The notes: generated by a model from the sequence alone, not told the origin. A stretch of 64,000 bases of DNA from Apoderus coryli (GCA_911728435.2 OU452198.1:17084001-17148000); one strand, 5' to 3'. Positions 31,804-43,079 are shown, numbered from the stretch's first letter. Numbers and translations: made by a program.

Positions 31804-32789
31804 TTGAAAAAGCAGAAATAGAGCCGCGAAACGTCACTGACACCTAATTGAGTGTACTTTCTTACGAAGTCCTATAACCCACTATACAAAATAAAACATA
31901 AATTATTGAGGATATGAAATAGTCAATCATGAATTAATTTTTTTTCATTGTTTCCAAACTATAATCGAGATTTGTAAGAAAAAAAAAACATGATGGGGGT
32001 TTTCTATTTATCTTTAGGAGTTGGCACGTTGCATGTATTTCATAAATCGCCGATGCATTAGTCTAATAAGTCGGGACTTTATGAATCTGTGATTCGCATC
32101 ACCCGAGTTATTCCGAGCAGCTAATGTGTCGGCGAATTCCGAAAATGCGCCCCGGACGAGGTATAGCCTATTAAAAATCTGTACACAGTGGCTTCTGATT
32201 ACAATAGTATAGCCAACGCGGTGTTGCCGGATGTATTTATTTATCTCTAAGCGTAGGGGAAATTTTAATAATCGTCACAATAGAAATAGTCCATTGTGCG
32301 TGGAGTTTATCTTTAAAGGATAAACTAAACTTTTATATAGAGAGACATTTTATAGAAGAAACATAAATCTAAAATCAAAATAATCATAAATTCTATCTTT
32401 TTAATTTAGAAATTATACATATAACTTTTAGTTTTTTTCACAATGATAATGATGTTTTGAGTTGTTAACAAAAATGTTTTTTTTTCTACAAATGGTGAGT
32501 TTAGCAGCTACAAATATATTATACTTATAGTATTGTATTTCAGAATCAAATAATACTATCATAATTAATTAAACATCAATATTCAATCCCCCTCCCCACT
32601 GATGAGAGTGTCACGTCTAGAAACATGTTTGATATTTTGACACAATTTTAATAAAATTAAGTGATTTATTTGTGGTGACGATAAAGTTTAATTTATCATT
32701 GAAAAAATAATGTTAGTGGTGCAATTTAGGCTAGTTGATTTTTTTTGTTCCTAATGACTATTCATTCATTATTAAAATTACGATTTGCG

Positions 32790-32950
32790 AACTATTTTAA
32801 AAATGTTTCCCTGCGCTGAATATTTAAATGTATGCAAAAACACCTATTATTATATTTTACTCTTGTTTTAAGTTTGATAAACTCTACCCGCACTTGAACC
32901 CTGTTTCCGTAGGGGATTAAAGTGAATAAGAGCTATCACGTTTTATTATT
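32790..32950 (+). repeat. Diverged dispersed repeat, reverse relative at 46985-47165
   Basis: TTTCCCTGCGCTGAATATTTAAA and GATTAAAGTGAATAAGAG (landmarks) occur here and, reverse complemented and with different spacing, at 47.0-47.2 kb. Identity between landmarks is low. Nothing indicates coding. Confidence 0.45.
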
Positions 32951-33215
32951 TATTACAACTTTTATAACGTATGTGTTCTGTGGTCGATACAGAAAAAGTA
33001 TTGTTCGAGTCCTTGGAATGGTTAGAAATGGTTTTCCTTATAGTTTGTCTACAACCCATCAATGCCATTATGCTTAAATAAAAAAACAATTAAAAATCCA
33101 TCTATAAAAATAACATTATACGGAAATTTAGATTCACCTTTAATATTAGATCAATACCTTATGTATTCGCTTCGCACACATTCAAGTATTTTTTTGCAAA
33201 GCTTTAGATGAATGA

Positions 33216-33402
33216 GTTGGGTGCAGTTTCCGTACTTAAATATATTGCAATATGCTAGTAGTGCCCGCAAAGAGGAAAGAATTTGGTCAATAAAAAACGG
33301 CGATAAAACCTTATTTTTTCAACACTTTGATTTCCTCAGAATTCAGAGCGAAAAAAAATATATAAACATGGGGTTATTGCTATATTTGGTTGTATGATAT
33401 TA
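33216..33402 (+). repeat. 190-bp direct repeat, unit 1
   Basis: Matches 33654-33836: GGTGCAGTT, TTGCAATATGCTAGTA, GAATTTGGTCAATAAAAAAC and GGTTATTGCTATATTTG in the same order and orientation, with about one difference in ten. The 250 bp between units is not repeated. Confidence 0.75.
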
Positions 33403-33653
33403 CAGTGTTCATGTTATAATTTAAAATAAAATTCGTATTCGTCGTAACAAAAAAAAAAAAATTCCCAATAAATTTCAAGTGCTGGGTAAAACTTGCCAGT
33501 AAGTGATTTCTTCCACGGATAAACGGTGGCCCCCCTACAGCAGAAAATCAGCAGATCCTGCAATAAGGTCCGTGCCATAGTTGTAAATTTTGTCGTTCTA
33601 TGGTTAATAACAGTACACTACCAATTAAAACATTTATTTAATCTAAATTATCC

Positions 33654-33836
33654 TTGGTGCAGTTCCCATACTTCAATGTATTGCAATATGCTAGTAATGC
33701 CCGCAAAGACGAAAGAATTTGGTCAATAAAAAACGGTGATAAAAACATGTTTTTTCAACACTTTGATTTCCAAAGAACTCAGAACGACAAAAATACTATA
33801 AACATGCGGTTATTGCTATATTTGATTGTATGATAG
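33654..33836 (+). repeat. 190-bp direct repeat, unit 2
   Basis: Second copy of 33216-33402. The short open frame in unit 1 is not kept here, so the repeat is unlikely to be coding. Confidence 0.75.
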
Positions 33837-34319
33837 AAATCATAAAATATAAACACTATATTCATTGACGCATAAAATAAATGGAATCTCTATCGCTTCC
33901 CTATTAAAACATCCATAAATCTTTTCCATTTATAGGTTATAGCTAACTGTATATGATAAGATTTACGTTTTATGGCACAGTTTGCCATTTAAATGCAAAA
34001 GTTACATATCATATTATGCAGATTTATAGATGTAAAGTCGTTATGACTGCTCAGTACAACTGTTAGAATTTGATTTTGGATGCTTCCAGTATCATCTATA
34101 CTGGGTTTTATAAGTTTTTATGGCTTTTATATGTCATATCACTACATCATTTTCGCATAGATTTATCATCTGCAGATAGGTATTGCATATTTGAGGAATT
34201 TTAAGCGAACAGATATACAGTTAGAGAAAAATTGGCGTTTTCACTCGAGTAACATATTTTTTCGCTGACTGACAGCAAAATATGTATTTTGCAGAAAACT
34301 GTCAGAATTCATAGCGCTC
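33837..34319. other. Spacer, nothing recognised
   Basis: AT-rich; no motif-bearing open frame or repeat structure was found. Confidence 0.25.
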
Positions 34320-34640
34320 ACCTCTCATAATATGTCCTAAGTATGATCTTCTATTTGTGCTCTTTGAAGAACTTCTTCATTTCTTATGTAGTGTACCCAT
34401 AATATTCTCAGCATTCTTCTGAGACACCACTCTCTCAAATGCTTCCAATTTACTTATGGAACTTGCTTTCAATGTCCAGGCCTCTATACCGTACAAAAGA
34501 ACTGAACAAACGTAACATTTTAGAGTTCTGTATCTTAATTTGAAGTTTAGATTTTTATTTGTTCTGGGTCCCAATTTTGGTTCAACATACATCCCAGATA
34601 CTTAAATTGCGTCACTTGCTCAATATTCTTCTCATTTACC
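34320..34640 (-). pseudogene. RTE-type LINE fragment, C-terminal part of RT
   Basis: In the minus strand the pieces read EQVTQFKYLGCMLN, RYRTLKCYVCSVLLYGIEAWTLK and SKLEAFERVVSQKNAENI, then, in another frame, YLGHIMR. This is the thumb/C-terminal region of RTE-clade reverse transcriptases. Frame changes make it dead. The microsatellite at 34643-35010 abuts its 5' side, so the rest of the element is absent. Confidence 0.75.
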
Positions 34641-34642
34641 TG

Positions 34643-35010
34643 AATATAATATAATATAATATAATATAATATAATATAATATAATATAATATAATATAAT
34701 ATAATATAATATAATATAATATAATATAATATAATATAATATAATATAATATAATATAATATAATATAATATAATATAATATAATATAATATAATATAAT
34801 ATAATATAATATAATATAATATAATATAATATAATATAATATAATATAATATAATATAATATAATATAATATAATATAATATAATATAATATAATATAAT
34901 ATAATATAATATAATATAATATAATATAATATAATATAATATAATATAATATAATATAATATAATATAATATAATATAATATAATATAATATAATATAAT
35001 ATAATAATGC
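34643..35010. repeat. (ATAAT)n pentanucleotide microsatellite, about 73 units
   Basis: About 368 bp of uninterrupted AATAT/ATAAT repeat. The very low divergence implies recent expansion or active slippage. The long open frame through it is an artefact of a 5-bp unit without stop codons in one frame. Confidence 0.95.
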
Positions 35011-36350
35011 TCCGCCAGGTTCTCTAAACAACAAAACTCTCTTTTTTGGGGTTCTTGAGTAGTGCCTTTTAAGTTTACTTAACGTGTATATAGCATTAAT
35101 CTTAATTATAAATTTTAAATATTCTTTGAAAGTGAAATTACCGAAAAAGATCAGCTGTGTCGTCAAAGATGATTGTAATGTAAGTACTAAATATTATAAT
35201 TGTTGAATTTATGTTGAAACTTGTCCTTTTATTCATTTAATTAATTTTCTTATATTTTAAATAGTTGATTTAATAAATAATAGTTTGTAAGATATGTTTG
35301 ACTTTCCTTTTTAATTTAATATAATTTTCTAAATCTAAGTATCTATTAACTGAGAGACGCAGATTAAACACAGACCGTCACTCGTTTACGAGGGAGAATC
35401 ATTAAGATCCTCTTTTGTGAGCGTGATAATAAAGTAAATTTCATGTCAATTTAAAAAACTCATCTTTGTTTTATTCCATTTCAAAGTTGTATACCTCTAT
35501 AAAAAAACACCCTTTGTCAGTAAATTACTGTACTACTAAATACCAATTTTGATGTAATCCCTAATATAAACAGCATACAAATATTTCAGAGATATTTACT
35601 TCAGCTCGGAAAGATCAAACACACTTTTGGACCATTAAAATTATGTTCGCGTGTGAGAACTACTTGTATAACTGCAGTTGTGTGTATGCGGATAAATTGG
35701 TTCTAAGTGAAATAGAGCAGGCACATGTTGATGTTAAACGATACGTGAAATTGTATATATCGGATTGCTGCTAGTTTGAAAACACCAAATTGTACAAATC
35801 AAACGTACATAATAGAATAATGATTCCGATCACGGGGATTTCCAATAAAAAAATAAAATAGTTGCAAGATGAACTTTAAATATACACAGGGTGTATAACG
35901 ATTAATTTTTTTTTCAACACCCAAATATGTAGGTACATCTATTGTGAGCTACATTGTGCAAGGAGTGCTTATTATAGAGGTTGTACCAAAAAACTGTGGT
36001 ATATTATTAATTTGCTAATTGCTAAATATATGTAGTATATCTCAAGAAATAAAATATTATTATAAACTATTTTTGTTAATCATTTATGATATACCTAGGC
36101 CAGTTGCATATGCAATTTATGAGGCAAACATATAGAGGCAATAATGAATGTTATTTAGTATAAATTAAATACAGAATGTTTGCCTAATTTGAACACATTT
36201 TCTAACAATAAATTTTTCAATACCGCTGATTTTTGATATTTCTAAAACTAAAACCATTATGTGTCGTATATCATTTAAAAGGAACAAAAATATGCAATTT
36301 TATTGGCTAAAGGGTAGTTCGATTTAAAAAAACATATATCTTAGGACGCC
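35011..36350. other. Spacer, nothing recognised
   Basis: Mostly AT-rich. An ACAGGGTGT word lies at about 35885. No recognisable coding frame was found before the transposase remnant at 36351. Confidence 0.25.
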
Positions 36351-36588
36351 TCCCTATATGTGCGAGTTAAACCCAATAGAGTTAACTTACGCAAAACTTA
36401 AATTAAATATATAAGAACCCGTAATACAACCGGAAATTTCAACCTAACTAAATTAAAAGAAGTTCTTATTACCCAGTAATTATTGGAATAGTTTTTGCCG
36501 ACATGTTTTGGAGGAAATTGAGAACATTATAATATCTTTAGGACAAGTTGACGAATCTAACAGATTGCCACCTTCTATAAAGTAATAC
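36351..36588 (+). pseudogene. Tc1/mariner-like DDE transposase C-terminal remnant
   Basis: One frame reads PYMCELNPIELTYAKLKLNI, the block around the last catalytic acidic residue (NPIE) in insect Tc1-like transposases. After stops and a frame change it reads NSFCRHVLEEIENI and ESNRLPP, matching the C-terminal W..C.HV..E.E region. At least two stops are present. The Penelope-like element inserted at its end (target-site copy 36583-36595). Confidence 0.6.
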
Positions 36589-36593
36589 TAATT

Positions 36594-36703
36594 ATTTAAG
36601 TAAGTTTTCTTTATTTGGGTTGTAGGTCGTAAACAATAAAACTCAGTTTTAAATATCACTAACGTTTCGATCTATATTAGATCATCCTCAGAGTGCTGCA
36701 AAA
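36594..36703 (-). repeat. Left inverted terminal repeat of the Penelope-like element
   Basis: 110 bp, the exact reverse complement of 39005-39114. Read on the minus strand it includes CTGAGGA, a 5-bp stem GATCT/AGATC, and GAAACGTT (hammerhead-like). One frame of the RT reading frame begins inside it (..LRVLQKVELR). Confidence 0.85.
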
Positions 36704-37352
36704 GGTTGAATTACGTAATAAAGTAGTGAATGCAACTACTAATTTTTTACACGGTTTTAACAAAAACAAATTTAAAAACCAAAATCGAATAAACACAAAA
36801 AGAGAAAAGGCAACTATCAATTTTCTAAAGAATAACAACGATATTTTAGTACTACGTGCTGATAAAGGAAACACTACAGTTCTTATGAAGAAACATGAAT
36901 ATTTTGAAAAAGCACATGAACTACTTTCTGAAAGTATAACATACCAACCCGTAAACAAGGATCCCACTACAACTATACAAGGTAAATTAAACAAACTACT
37001 CGACAATTTCACAAAAGACAATTATTTCTCACCTCAAGAAAAAAAGTCTCTAAAGTGTATCAATGGTGTTTTTCCTAAACTTTATTTCTTACCTAAAATT
37101 CATAAAGAAAACACTCCACTCCGACCGATTGTTAGTTTTGTTGGGTCACCTCTATATAAAATTTCAAAATACATCAGTAAAATTTTAAATTATGCCTTTG
37201 AGAAGGACCTGTACTATACCAAGAATTCTTTCTCTCTTGTCAATGAACTACAACATATTATTATAATACCAGATAATTATCTATTAATATCCTTAGATGT
37301 AAAGTCTCTATTTACGAATATTCCTTTAGATTTAACTACTATACACTCATAA
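36693..37352 (+). pseudogene. Penelope reverse transcriptase, N-terminal part
   Basis: Penelope-type RT, related to telomerase. It reads ADKGNTTVLMKKHEY (the DKG motif), PKLYFLPKIHKENTPLRPIVS (the KIHK and RPIVS blocks) and LISLDVKSLFTNIPL with the first catalytic Asp. Soon after this the frame is lost: the expected continuation (LIKEKWHLMQHHC) lies in another frame, so a single-base indel lies near 37335-37350. Continues at 37370. Confidence 0.85.
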
Positions 37353-37369
37353 AAGAAAAATGGCACCTA

Positions 37370-38026
37370 ATGCAGCATCATTGTAACCTACCAATTGAGA
37401 AGTTTTTGGAAATTCTAGAATTCGTTTTTCATAACAGTTATTTTAAGTTCAATGATAAATACTACAGGCAGATTGATGGTTTAGGAATGGGTAACTGTTT
37501 GTCTCCCATATGTTCAGATATTGTTATGAGTCAATTACAAAAGTTTTGCATTTCAAAATTACCTTTTCAAGTTCCAATATTCAAACGATATGTTGACGAT
37601 ATTTTTACATGTGTTCTGAAAGATAAAGTTGATTTAACCCTAAAAATATTCAATAGCTATCATCCTAAATTACAATTTACATTGGAAATTGAAAAAAATG
37701 GAACCATTCCCTTTCTAGATGTTTTAATTGTGAAAACAGATGATAACCAACTCATTACAGATTGGTACCATAAGCCAACCTTCTCGGAACGATATTTGAA
37801 CTACCAATCCCATCACCATTTTACACAAAAAGTCAATATTATAAAAAACCTAAAGGATATGGCTTTAAAACTATCTTATCAAAAATTTCATAAAGATAAC
37901 TTAAAGAAAATTGAATCATTTTTACAAAAAACCAGTTATCCAAAAAAACTAATAGTTAAGATACTATATAATAATAATGAAAACCATAGGAACCCTAATA
38001 TTAATACAACACAAATAATAATTTAA
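37370..38026 (+). pseudogene. Penelope reverse transcriptase, C-terminal part
   Basis: Continues the RT after a frameshift. It reads DGLGMGNCLSPICSDIVM (about 36-53), RYVDDIF with the two catalytic Asp (YVDD at 74-77), FLDVLIVK and WYHKPTFSERYLNYQSHH, all typical Penelope RT blocks. The active-site residues are intact. After the stop at 38026 an alternative frame continues toward the endonuclease. Confidence 0.88.
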
Positions 38027-38029
38027 ATA

Positions 38030-38379
38030 CTTTAAAATTCCCTATATTCATAAATTATCAGACCAAATTAAAAAAAATTTAAATAGCCCAACTTGTATGA
38101 TAACTTTTAAAAGTGAAAATACAATCAAACAATTTTTTTTCCAAAATTAAATCTGAGACTCCCCATTGCGATAATGTGTACATTGGACAATCTGAAAGAT
38201 ATCTTAAAACAAGATTAGAAGAACAGAAATGTAGCGTTAGACCACAAAATCTATTTACCAATGCGGGAAAAACAGGGCACATTCATACAACAACTATCAC
38301 AATTTCGATTTCGAAAACACTAAAATTATCGGTCGACAGACAAACTATAGAAAAAGACTACTACACGAGATGTTTCTAA
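38030..38379 (+). pseudogene. Penelope GIY-YIG endonuclease domain
   Basis: The linker reads FKIPYIHKLSDQIKKNL in one frame. After a shift, CDNVYIGQSERYLKTRLEEQK matches the YIG..R.L..R..E part of the GIY-YIG nuclease that cuts the target. The later part (NLFTNAGKTGHIH, EKDYYTRCF) is less clear. The GIY half is weak or lost. Two frame breaks separate it from the RT. Confidence 0.7.
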
Positions 38380-39004
38380 TAAAAAGACATGAAAATAACA
38401 CCAATAAACAACAGGACACACAGGGAATAAGTCAATGTTATTTTAATATTATTAAAAGAATACACAGTAAACTTTAAAAATGTTCACGGTAATCTGAAAA
38501 ATATTCTAGTTCCTCTTATTTAGTTGATATCTATGAAAAATAAATTTTTTTTTTACTATACTTGTACAGAAAAAAGCACAACTGATAAATTCAATAAAGG
38601 AAGAATTTCGTTTCCAACTTTAAATACACAAAAATTTTAACACTCTTGTTGGTTCCTATAACGACTAATAAACCATATTTAAATTATATTATTAGATAAA
38701 TACATATATTATTTCATCTCGTAATATAGGAATTACTAATTGCATCAAAAGATATTTAGAGTAACCCTAATTGTTAATTGTTTCTATGGCTGACTTCTTA
38801 ATAAGACAAAAGAAACTCAAAAAAAAAAGTGTTACCTGTCTTCAAATATTATAATTCGATTGTTGTTGTTTTTTTTATTTTAATGTTTTGAATTTATGTT
38901 CCTGTTTTAATGTGTTTTGTTTTTTTTTATATAATTTTCAATTAATTGTTTTTTGATAATATTTTAAATGTATGCGTTCCTTCTTGATATACATCTAATT
39001 TGTA

Positions 39005-39114
39005 TTTTGCAGCACTCTGAGGATGATCTAATATAGATCGAAACGTTAGTGATATTTAAAACTGAGTTTTATTGTTTACGACCTACAACCCAAATAAAGA
39101 AAACTTACTTAAAT
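39005..39114 (+). repeat. Right inverted terminal repeat of the Penelope-like element, with hammerhead-like motif
   Basis: Identical to the left repeat in reverse. At 39014-39051: CACT (stem I strand), CTGAGGA, one extra T, stem GATCT-AATAT-AGATC, GAAACGTT, AGTG (returning stem I strand). Stem III is only AC/GT, self-complementary, so cleavage would have to occur as a dimer. The proposed cleavage-site base is T. Confidence 0.7.
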
Positions 39115-39160
39115 ATTTAACAGAAGGTCAAAAAAAACTTAGCAAAATAATACTAATTAT

Positions 39161-40589
39161 GATCGTTATAATTAATCGAAATATTTAAAACAGTTAATTA
39201 TAGTTCCTAAACGTGACTTAAACCAACAAAAATATCCAAGATATTTTAATTATTTTCGATAAGTGTTAAGTTGTTTTAGAATATTTTTGTTTTTTATAAG
39301 AACGTTTTAGTTTCATTTTTGGTATGCAAACTTTAGTACCTACATATTTATAATAAAATAAATAATTAAATAAATAAATAAAATACTTCTTAGGTGTTAT
39401 AGCTTAATAGCAAACACGTGAATAATTTTATTTTTTTAGTAACACATAAATGTTTATTAATTATTACTAAACTTTTACCACGCACGCCGATGGATATTTT
39501 ATGAATGAAATCAGACATGTTTCATTACAACTGCATTCCCCTTACCGCTGCCGCGCTGTTACAGATCAACTTGACAAACAATAGACTACATAGTCGCAGG
39601 TGCTGGCGGCTGGCAATGGATGACCGTGGTACGGAATCCACGCTGAACTGTAGGTCCACAAACTCAGACAATAATTACAAGAAAATGTATTAGCTTAGTT
39701 GTGGCCTCAATAATAGAGCAAAAAAAAATTGATCAAAAACTAAGCATTGTATCAACATAAAAAAAGACGACCTTTTTGAAGCAAATTACATTTTTTTATT
39801 AATATAAATATAATATTGGAAATCCTTTTGGTTTGACTTATTAAAAATTAAAAATCAAGTTCATGTTTAAAATTTAATTGATGTATCTAAAAACGTTTCG
39901 TTAAAGTTCACACAAAGCCATTATCAGGAGCTAATTGTGAACCTGTATCTCGGTTACAATGCGTTTGCGGACCTATGTTTATAGGTTTTTGTTTTCTTAA
40001 AATTCACTGTTTATCACCTGTGTTAATTTGTAGTAATTACATAGGGACACCCTGTATGTATTTGATTAAAAGTAAAGCTTTACAAAACAATTTTTCCATC
40101 CACAAATTGAAGTCATGTAATACAAATTAACCAATTTGGACCATTACCATGATAGATACAATAGGTATTGATGTAACGGTGATATATCGGTATACGTACA
40201 CCAAAAGGCATTGCCAAATACATACGCAATAATTATTATCTTTGTTTGTTCTATATCTATCACACTAACGGCGTCGACCGTATTGATTTCCAGCTATGAT
40301 TGATGCGAAACACTAATTAAGGCCTGTGACAGGTTTTCACTACCACATGGAAACAGTGCTGGACAAAATGGTAGTTTGCTTGAGTATTTCAAATTGGTAA
40401 GATTTGTTGCTCTTAAAAATATGAGATTAAACAATAAGAATATGCTCTGGCGTACGATTTTTCTTTACTTATATTATAGATTTTCAAGATATATACTATT
40501 TTTTTAGTTAATTAGGTTACGTTGTCCACCGAGTTTGAATCCGACTTAATTTCTGTTAAATACAAGGTGCAAAATGAATTGAAGAACTG
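39161..40589. other. Noncoding DNA, few recognisable features
   Basis: Short AAATA repeats lie at 39355-39386. A less AT-rich patch at 39480-39690 has an open frame without known motif; on the minus strand it contains GCAGCGGTAAGG, a possible splice donor. A decayed hammerhead-like motif (CTGATAA..CGAAACG) lies on the minus strand at about 39890-39945. CACCCTGTA is at about 40027. Confidence 0.3.
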
Positions 40590-41181
40590 TTTTTCTACGA
40601 CTGTCTTTAAATGCCTTTATTATATGTTCAATCAGGATTTGAAAATGTAGTACATTGTAATGCTGTTTATCATTTTAACCGTGCGTAATAATATTTCCCA
40701 CTAGTTGCTAGGTAACTAGTGGGAAATATTAATACACACGGTTAAAATTTCCTGGTAATGACAAAAGTAGCGGCGGGCATAAAAAATCACCATAGCAACG
40801 CCGAAAATACAAACACCAAATTGACAGTTTTGGTATTAATAATTAACAATAATTAAGTAATTCGCTAATTTCAAAACACATAAACAGTGATAGTGAATAT
40901 AGTTTAACACCACCTAGTCAATTTATTACTTCTAATTTATCGTATTTAGGCTTATACGCTAACAAGGGTAAGTTTCGAAAAACAAATATTTTCCTAAATA
41001 TTATGTTAAATTTATTCAAAAGCATTAGAACAGTCGTAGAAAAAGTATAGTGTGAAACTCACATGAAATGACCATTTCCTACTCGTATGATTTGCAGCAC
41101 TCGCCTGCGGCTCATGCTGCAAACGATCATACTCGTAGGAAATATATGTCATTTCATGTTCGTTGCACAATATACTATTTT
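40590..41181 (+). repeat. Dispersed composite repeat, copy 3 (most complete)
   Basis: Full copy of the repeat at 1431-1990. It alone keeps a perfect central hairpin: about 34-bp arms ending ATTTCCCACTAGTT / AACTAGTGGGAAAT around GCTAGGT (40666-40750). The inverted ACAGTCGTAGAAAAA lies at about 41031-41046, and the terminal palindrome at 41048-41175. Confidence 0.8.
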
Positions 41182-41228
41182 TTAATACACGAAATAACCT
41201 TTATAACATTAAATTAATTGTAAATAGG

Positions 41229-41830
41229 AAATAAAACGTCAAACTCCACGAAATCAAACAATAATACACGAATTTGTGAATGTTGGAGTCTGCAAACAGG
41301 ACGTCGCTCAAATGAAATAGATTCCTCTAATTTATTTAACCGTAATACTTGGTTGTAGTTTTATCCACCAGAGGGAAACGTATATATATCACCAATGTTC
41401 AACTATAATATTAACAATCATGAAATTTGACCATTTTGTTTAAACAAGTGAAGTATTAGTTGCTGCGTAATACAAAAAATTCATCAAATTTTAAAAGTTT
41501 AGTCGAGATGATAAATAAAAAGAAAAACCAAAAAATGTAATATAATAATTATATTTTATTCTCATTAACAATTAACAATATTTTTCCTCGAAATGGTGAG
41601 TTAGTGGAATTACAACAATACAATCATATCATAAAAAAGTGTATTGTGTATTGTAGGTACTCCTAGTTTAACCAAATGATTTAATATTTTCAAATACAGA
41701 TTCTCTACAGATATTGCCACTGATGATGAAATTAGCGAGCTTCGAAACATGTATGGTAATTTAATCGACCTAACACATTAAGTGTGATGTATTAAATTGA
41801 TTTCGTGGAGTTTGACGTTTTATTTGTGTG
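41229..41830 (+). mobile_element. 600-bp inverted-repeat element carrying a hammerhead-like motif
   Basis: The left end AAATAAAACGTCAAACTCCACGAAATCAA returns inverted at 41795-41829 (landmark words GTCAAACTCC and GGAGTTTGAC). The interior has no open frame. At 41716-41757 lies GCCA-CTGATGA-T-GAA...TTC-GAAACATGTA-TGGT. The TTTCGTGGAGTTTGAC end has relatives near the motifs at 54.7 kb and 61.3 kb. A non-autonomous Penelope-type or retrozyme-like unit is my inference. Confidence 0.45.
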
Positions 41831-43079
41831 ACTTTGTGTGTTATAAATCATCTATAATTCAACGTCGAGAACTCTTTGTATAGACTCAATTCCTCTTCTT
41901 CTGCTCTATAGGATTGGTCAATACGTCAATAATCATTTCGACAGTTTTGGTATGCAGAATGCCACGATTTTGGCAAAATATTGTCATTATTTTAATGATC
42001 TGGTGACAAGATAAAGCTTCATTATAATATGCTTTTGTAAAAGTAGATTTTCGATATCAGCATCTACAGAGTGTACAATACCTCTTGAATCAAGGTGATT
42101 TTGTCTTTTCTTATACTTCTTCTATATAATAATCTGAAAAAGTGTTTTTATATGATTAAAAAAGAATTTTTAACATCGAATAAAAAATAAATGCATAATC
42201 AGCCATCTCTTACACCTTTCCACTTGGGGACATATCAAACAGCCTTAAATCAAATTAACTGATCTTTTTTTTAATCAAAGGGGCGGTCGGTGGCTAAATG
42301 TCTACAGTCTCTCATTAGAATTTTACGATTCGTAGGTCCAAAATCACGTAACCCTTCATTAGCTACACCGGACAGTCTTTTTCGAGTAGTAACTATATTT
42401 TAAAACAGGTCATATTTTTTATTTCGACAGTACAAAAATTTCTTAAGTTTTAAATGTAAAAACGGTTTCATTCGTGTTCTGTTGCAGATAACTTTTAACC
42501 GAGGAAGTTCAAAATCGTCTAAACGGAGCTTTCATTGCTTCCATTCACTGTACTTTTATTATACTAAAGAACTGAATCTCTTTTCTGAACTAAATTATTT
42601 TACTATTGAATTAAATTATTAACCTTTACTAAAGGAATAGCGTTTGTCTGGACAAATTTTTTCTTGAAATTTGCTCCAACTTTGCTATGCACTGTACTAT
42701 GCTAAAACCTTCGACTAGTAACCATTTGTTTTACGCTTTTATACAAGTTTGCGAGAAACTCATTCGAAATATTGAATGAAACTGGTAAAACGTGAATGTA
42801 AAAATGCATAAATATAATGGAACAAGTGAAATAATGTTTATGAATTGAAGGAACCAACACAATTGTATATTTTTTTATTAACGATATTCACAAATAATTG
42901 TATACAGTTGGTGTTAATGTCATTTATCACCCAACATAGGGCATTTTTTTAATAACAATGACATTGTTTATTGTTAGTTTGCCAGAAATACCAAAGCACA
43001 ACAATTTTTCCCATTTAAAATGCAACATAGGAATTTTATTCTAAGCGTAATTTAAATAATGCACAGAAAAAAAAACCTT
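41831..43079. other. Noncoding DNA, nothing recognised
   Basis: No motif-bearing open frame, terminal repeat or tandem array was found. Confidence 0.25.

Larger units (their letters stand above)
30046..33215. other. Mostly unannotated DNA
   Basis: No gene was recognised in 3.1 kb. It holds A-rich tracts (31376-31458) and an inverted repeat with about 55-bp arms (31630-31686 and 31748-31803, listed separately). A block at 32790-32950 has a diverged reverse relative at 46985-47165. The stretch 32030-32300 has mixed composition without long open frames and may be unique sequence. Confidence 0.3.
36583..39160 (+). mobile_element. Penelope-like element with inverted terminal repeats and 13-bp target-site duplication
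   Basis: TAATACTAATTAT occurs at 36583-36595 and 39148-39160. Just inside are 110-bp inverted repeats, 36594-36703 and 39005-39114, identical over their whole length by eye. A 33-bp extension follows the right repeat. The body encodes a Penelope reverse transcriptase and a GIY-YIG endonuclease. Inverted terminal repeats occur in this class, and the repeats carry a hammerhead-like motif. The N-terminal part of the protein seems short, and three frame breaks make this copy inactive in spite of the fresh-looking ends. Confidence 0.85.

Noticed and set aside
31836..31865. GCGAAACGTCAC as another hammerhead core
   Set aside because: No CTGANGA box at a suitable distance upstream on the same strand.
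34636..35166. 176-codon open frame on the minus strand
   Set aside because: It is produced by the ATAAT microsatellite, whose 5-bp unit gives a stop-free repeating peptide; no gene.
39505..39693. 62-codon frame in a less AT-rich patch, or a minus-strand 5' exon ending GCAGCG|GTAAGG
   Set aside because: No known motif and only one splice-like signal; not enough to call an exon.
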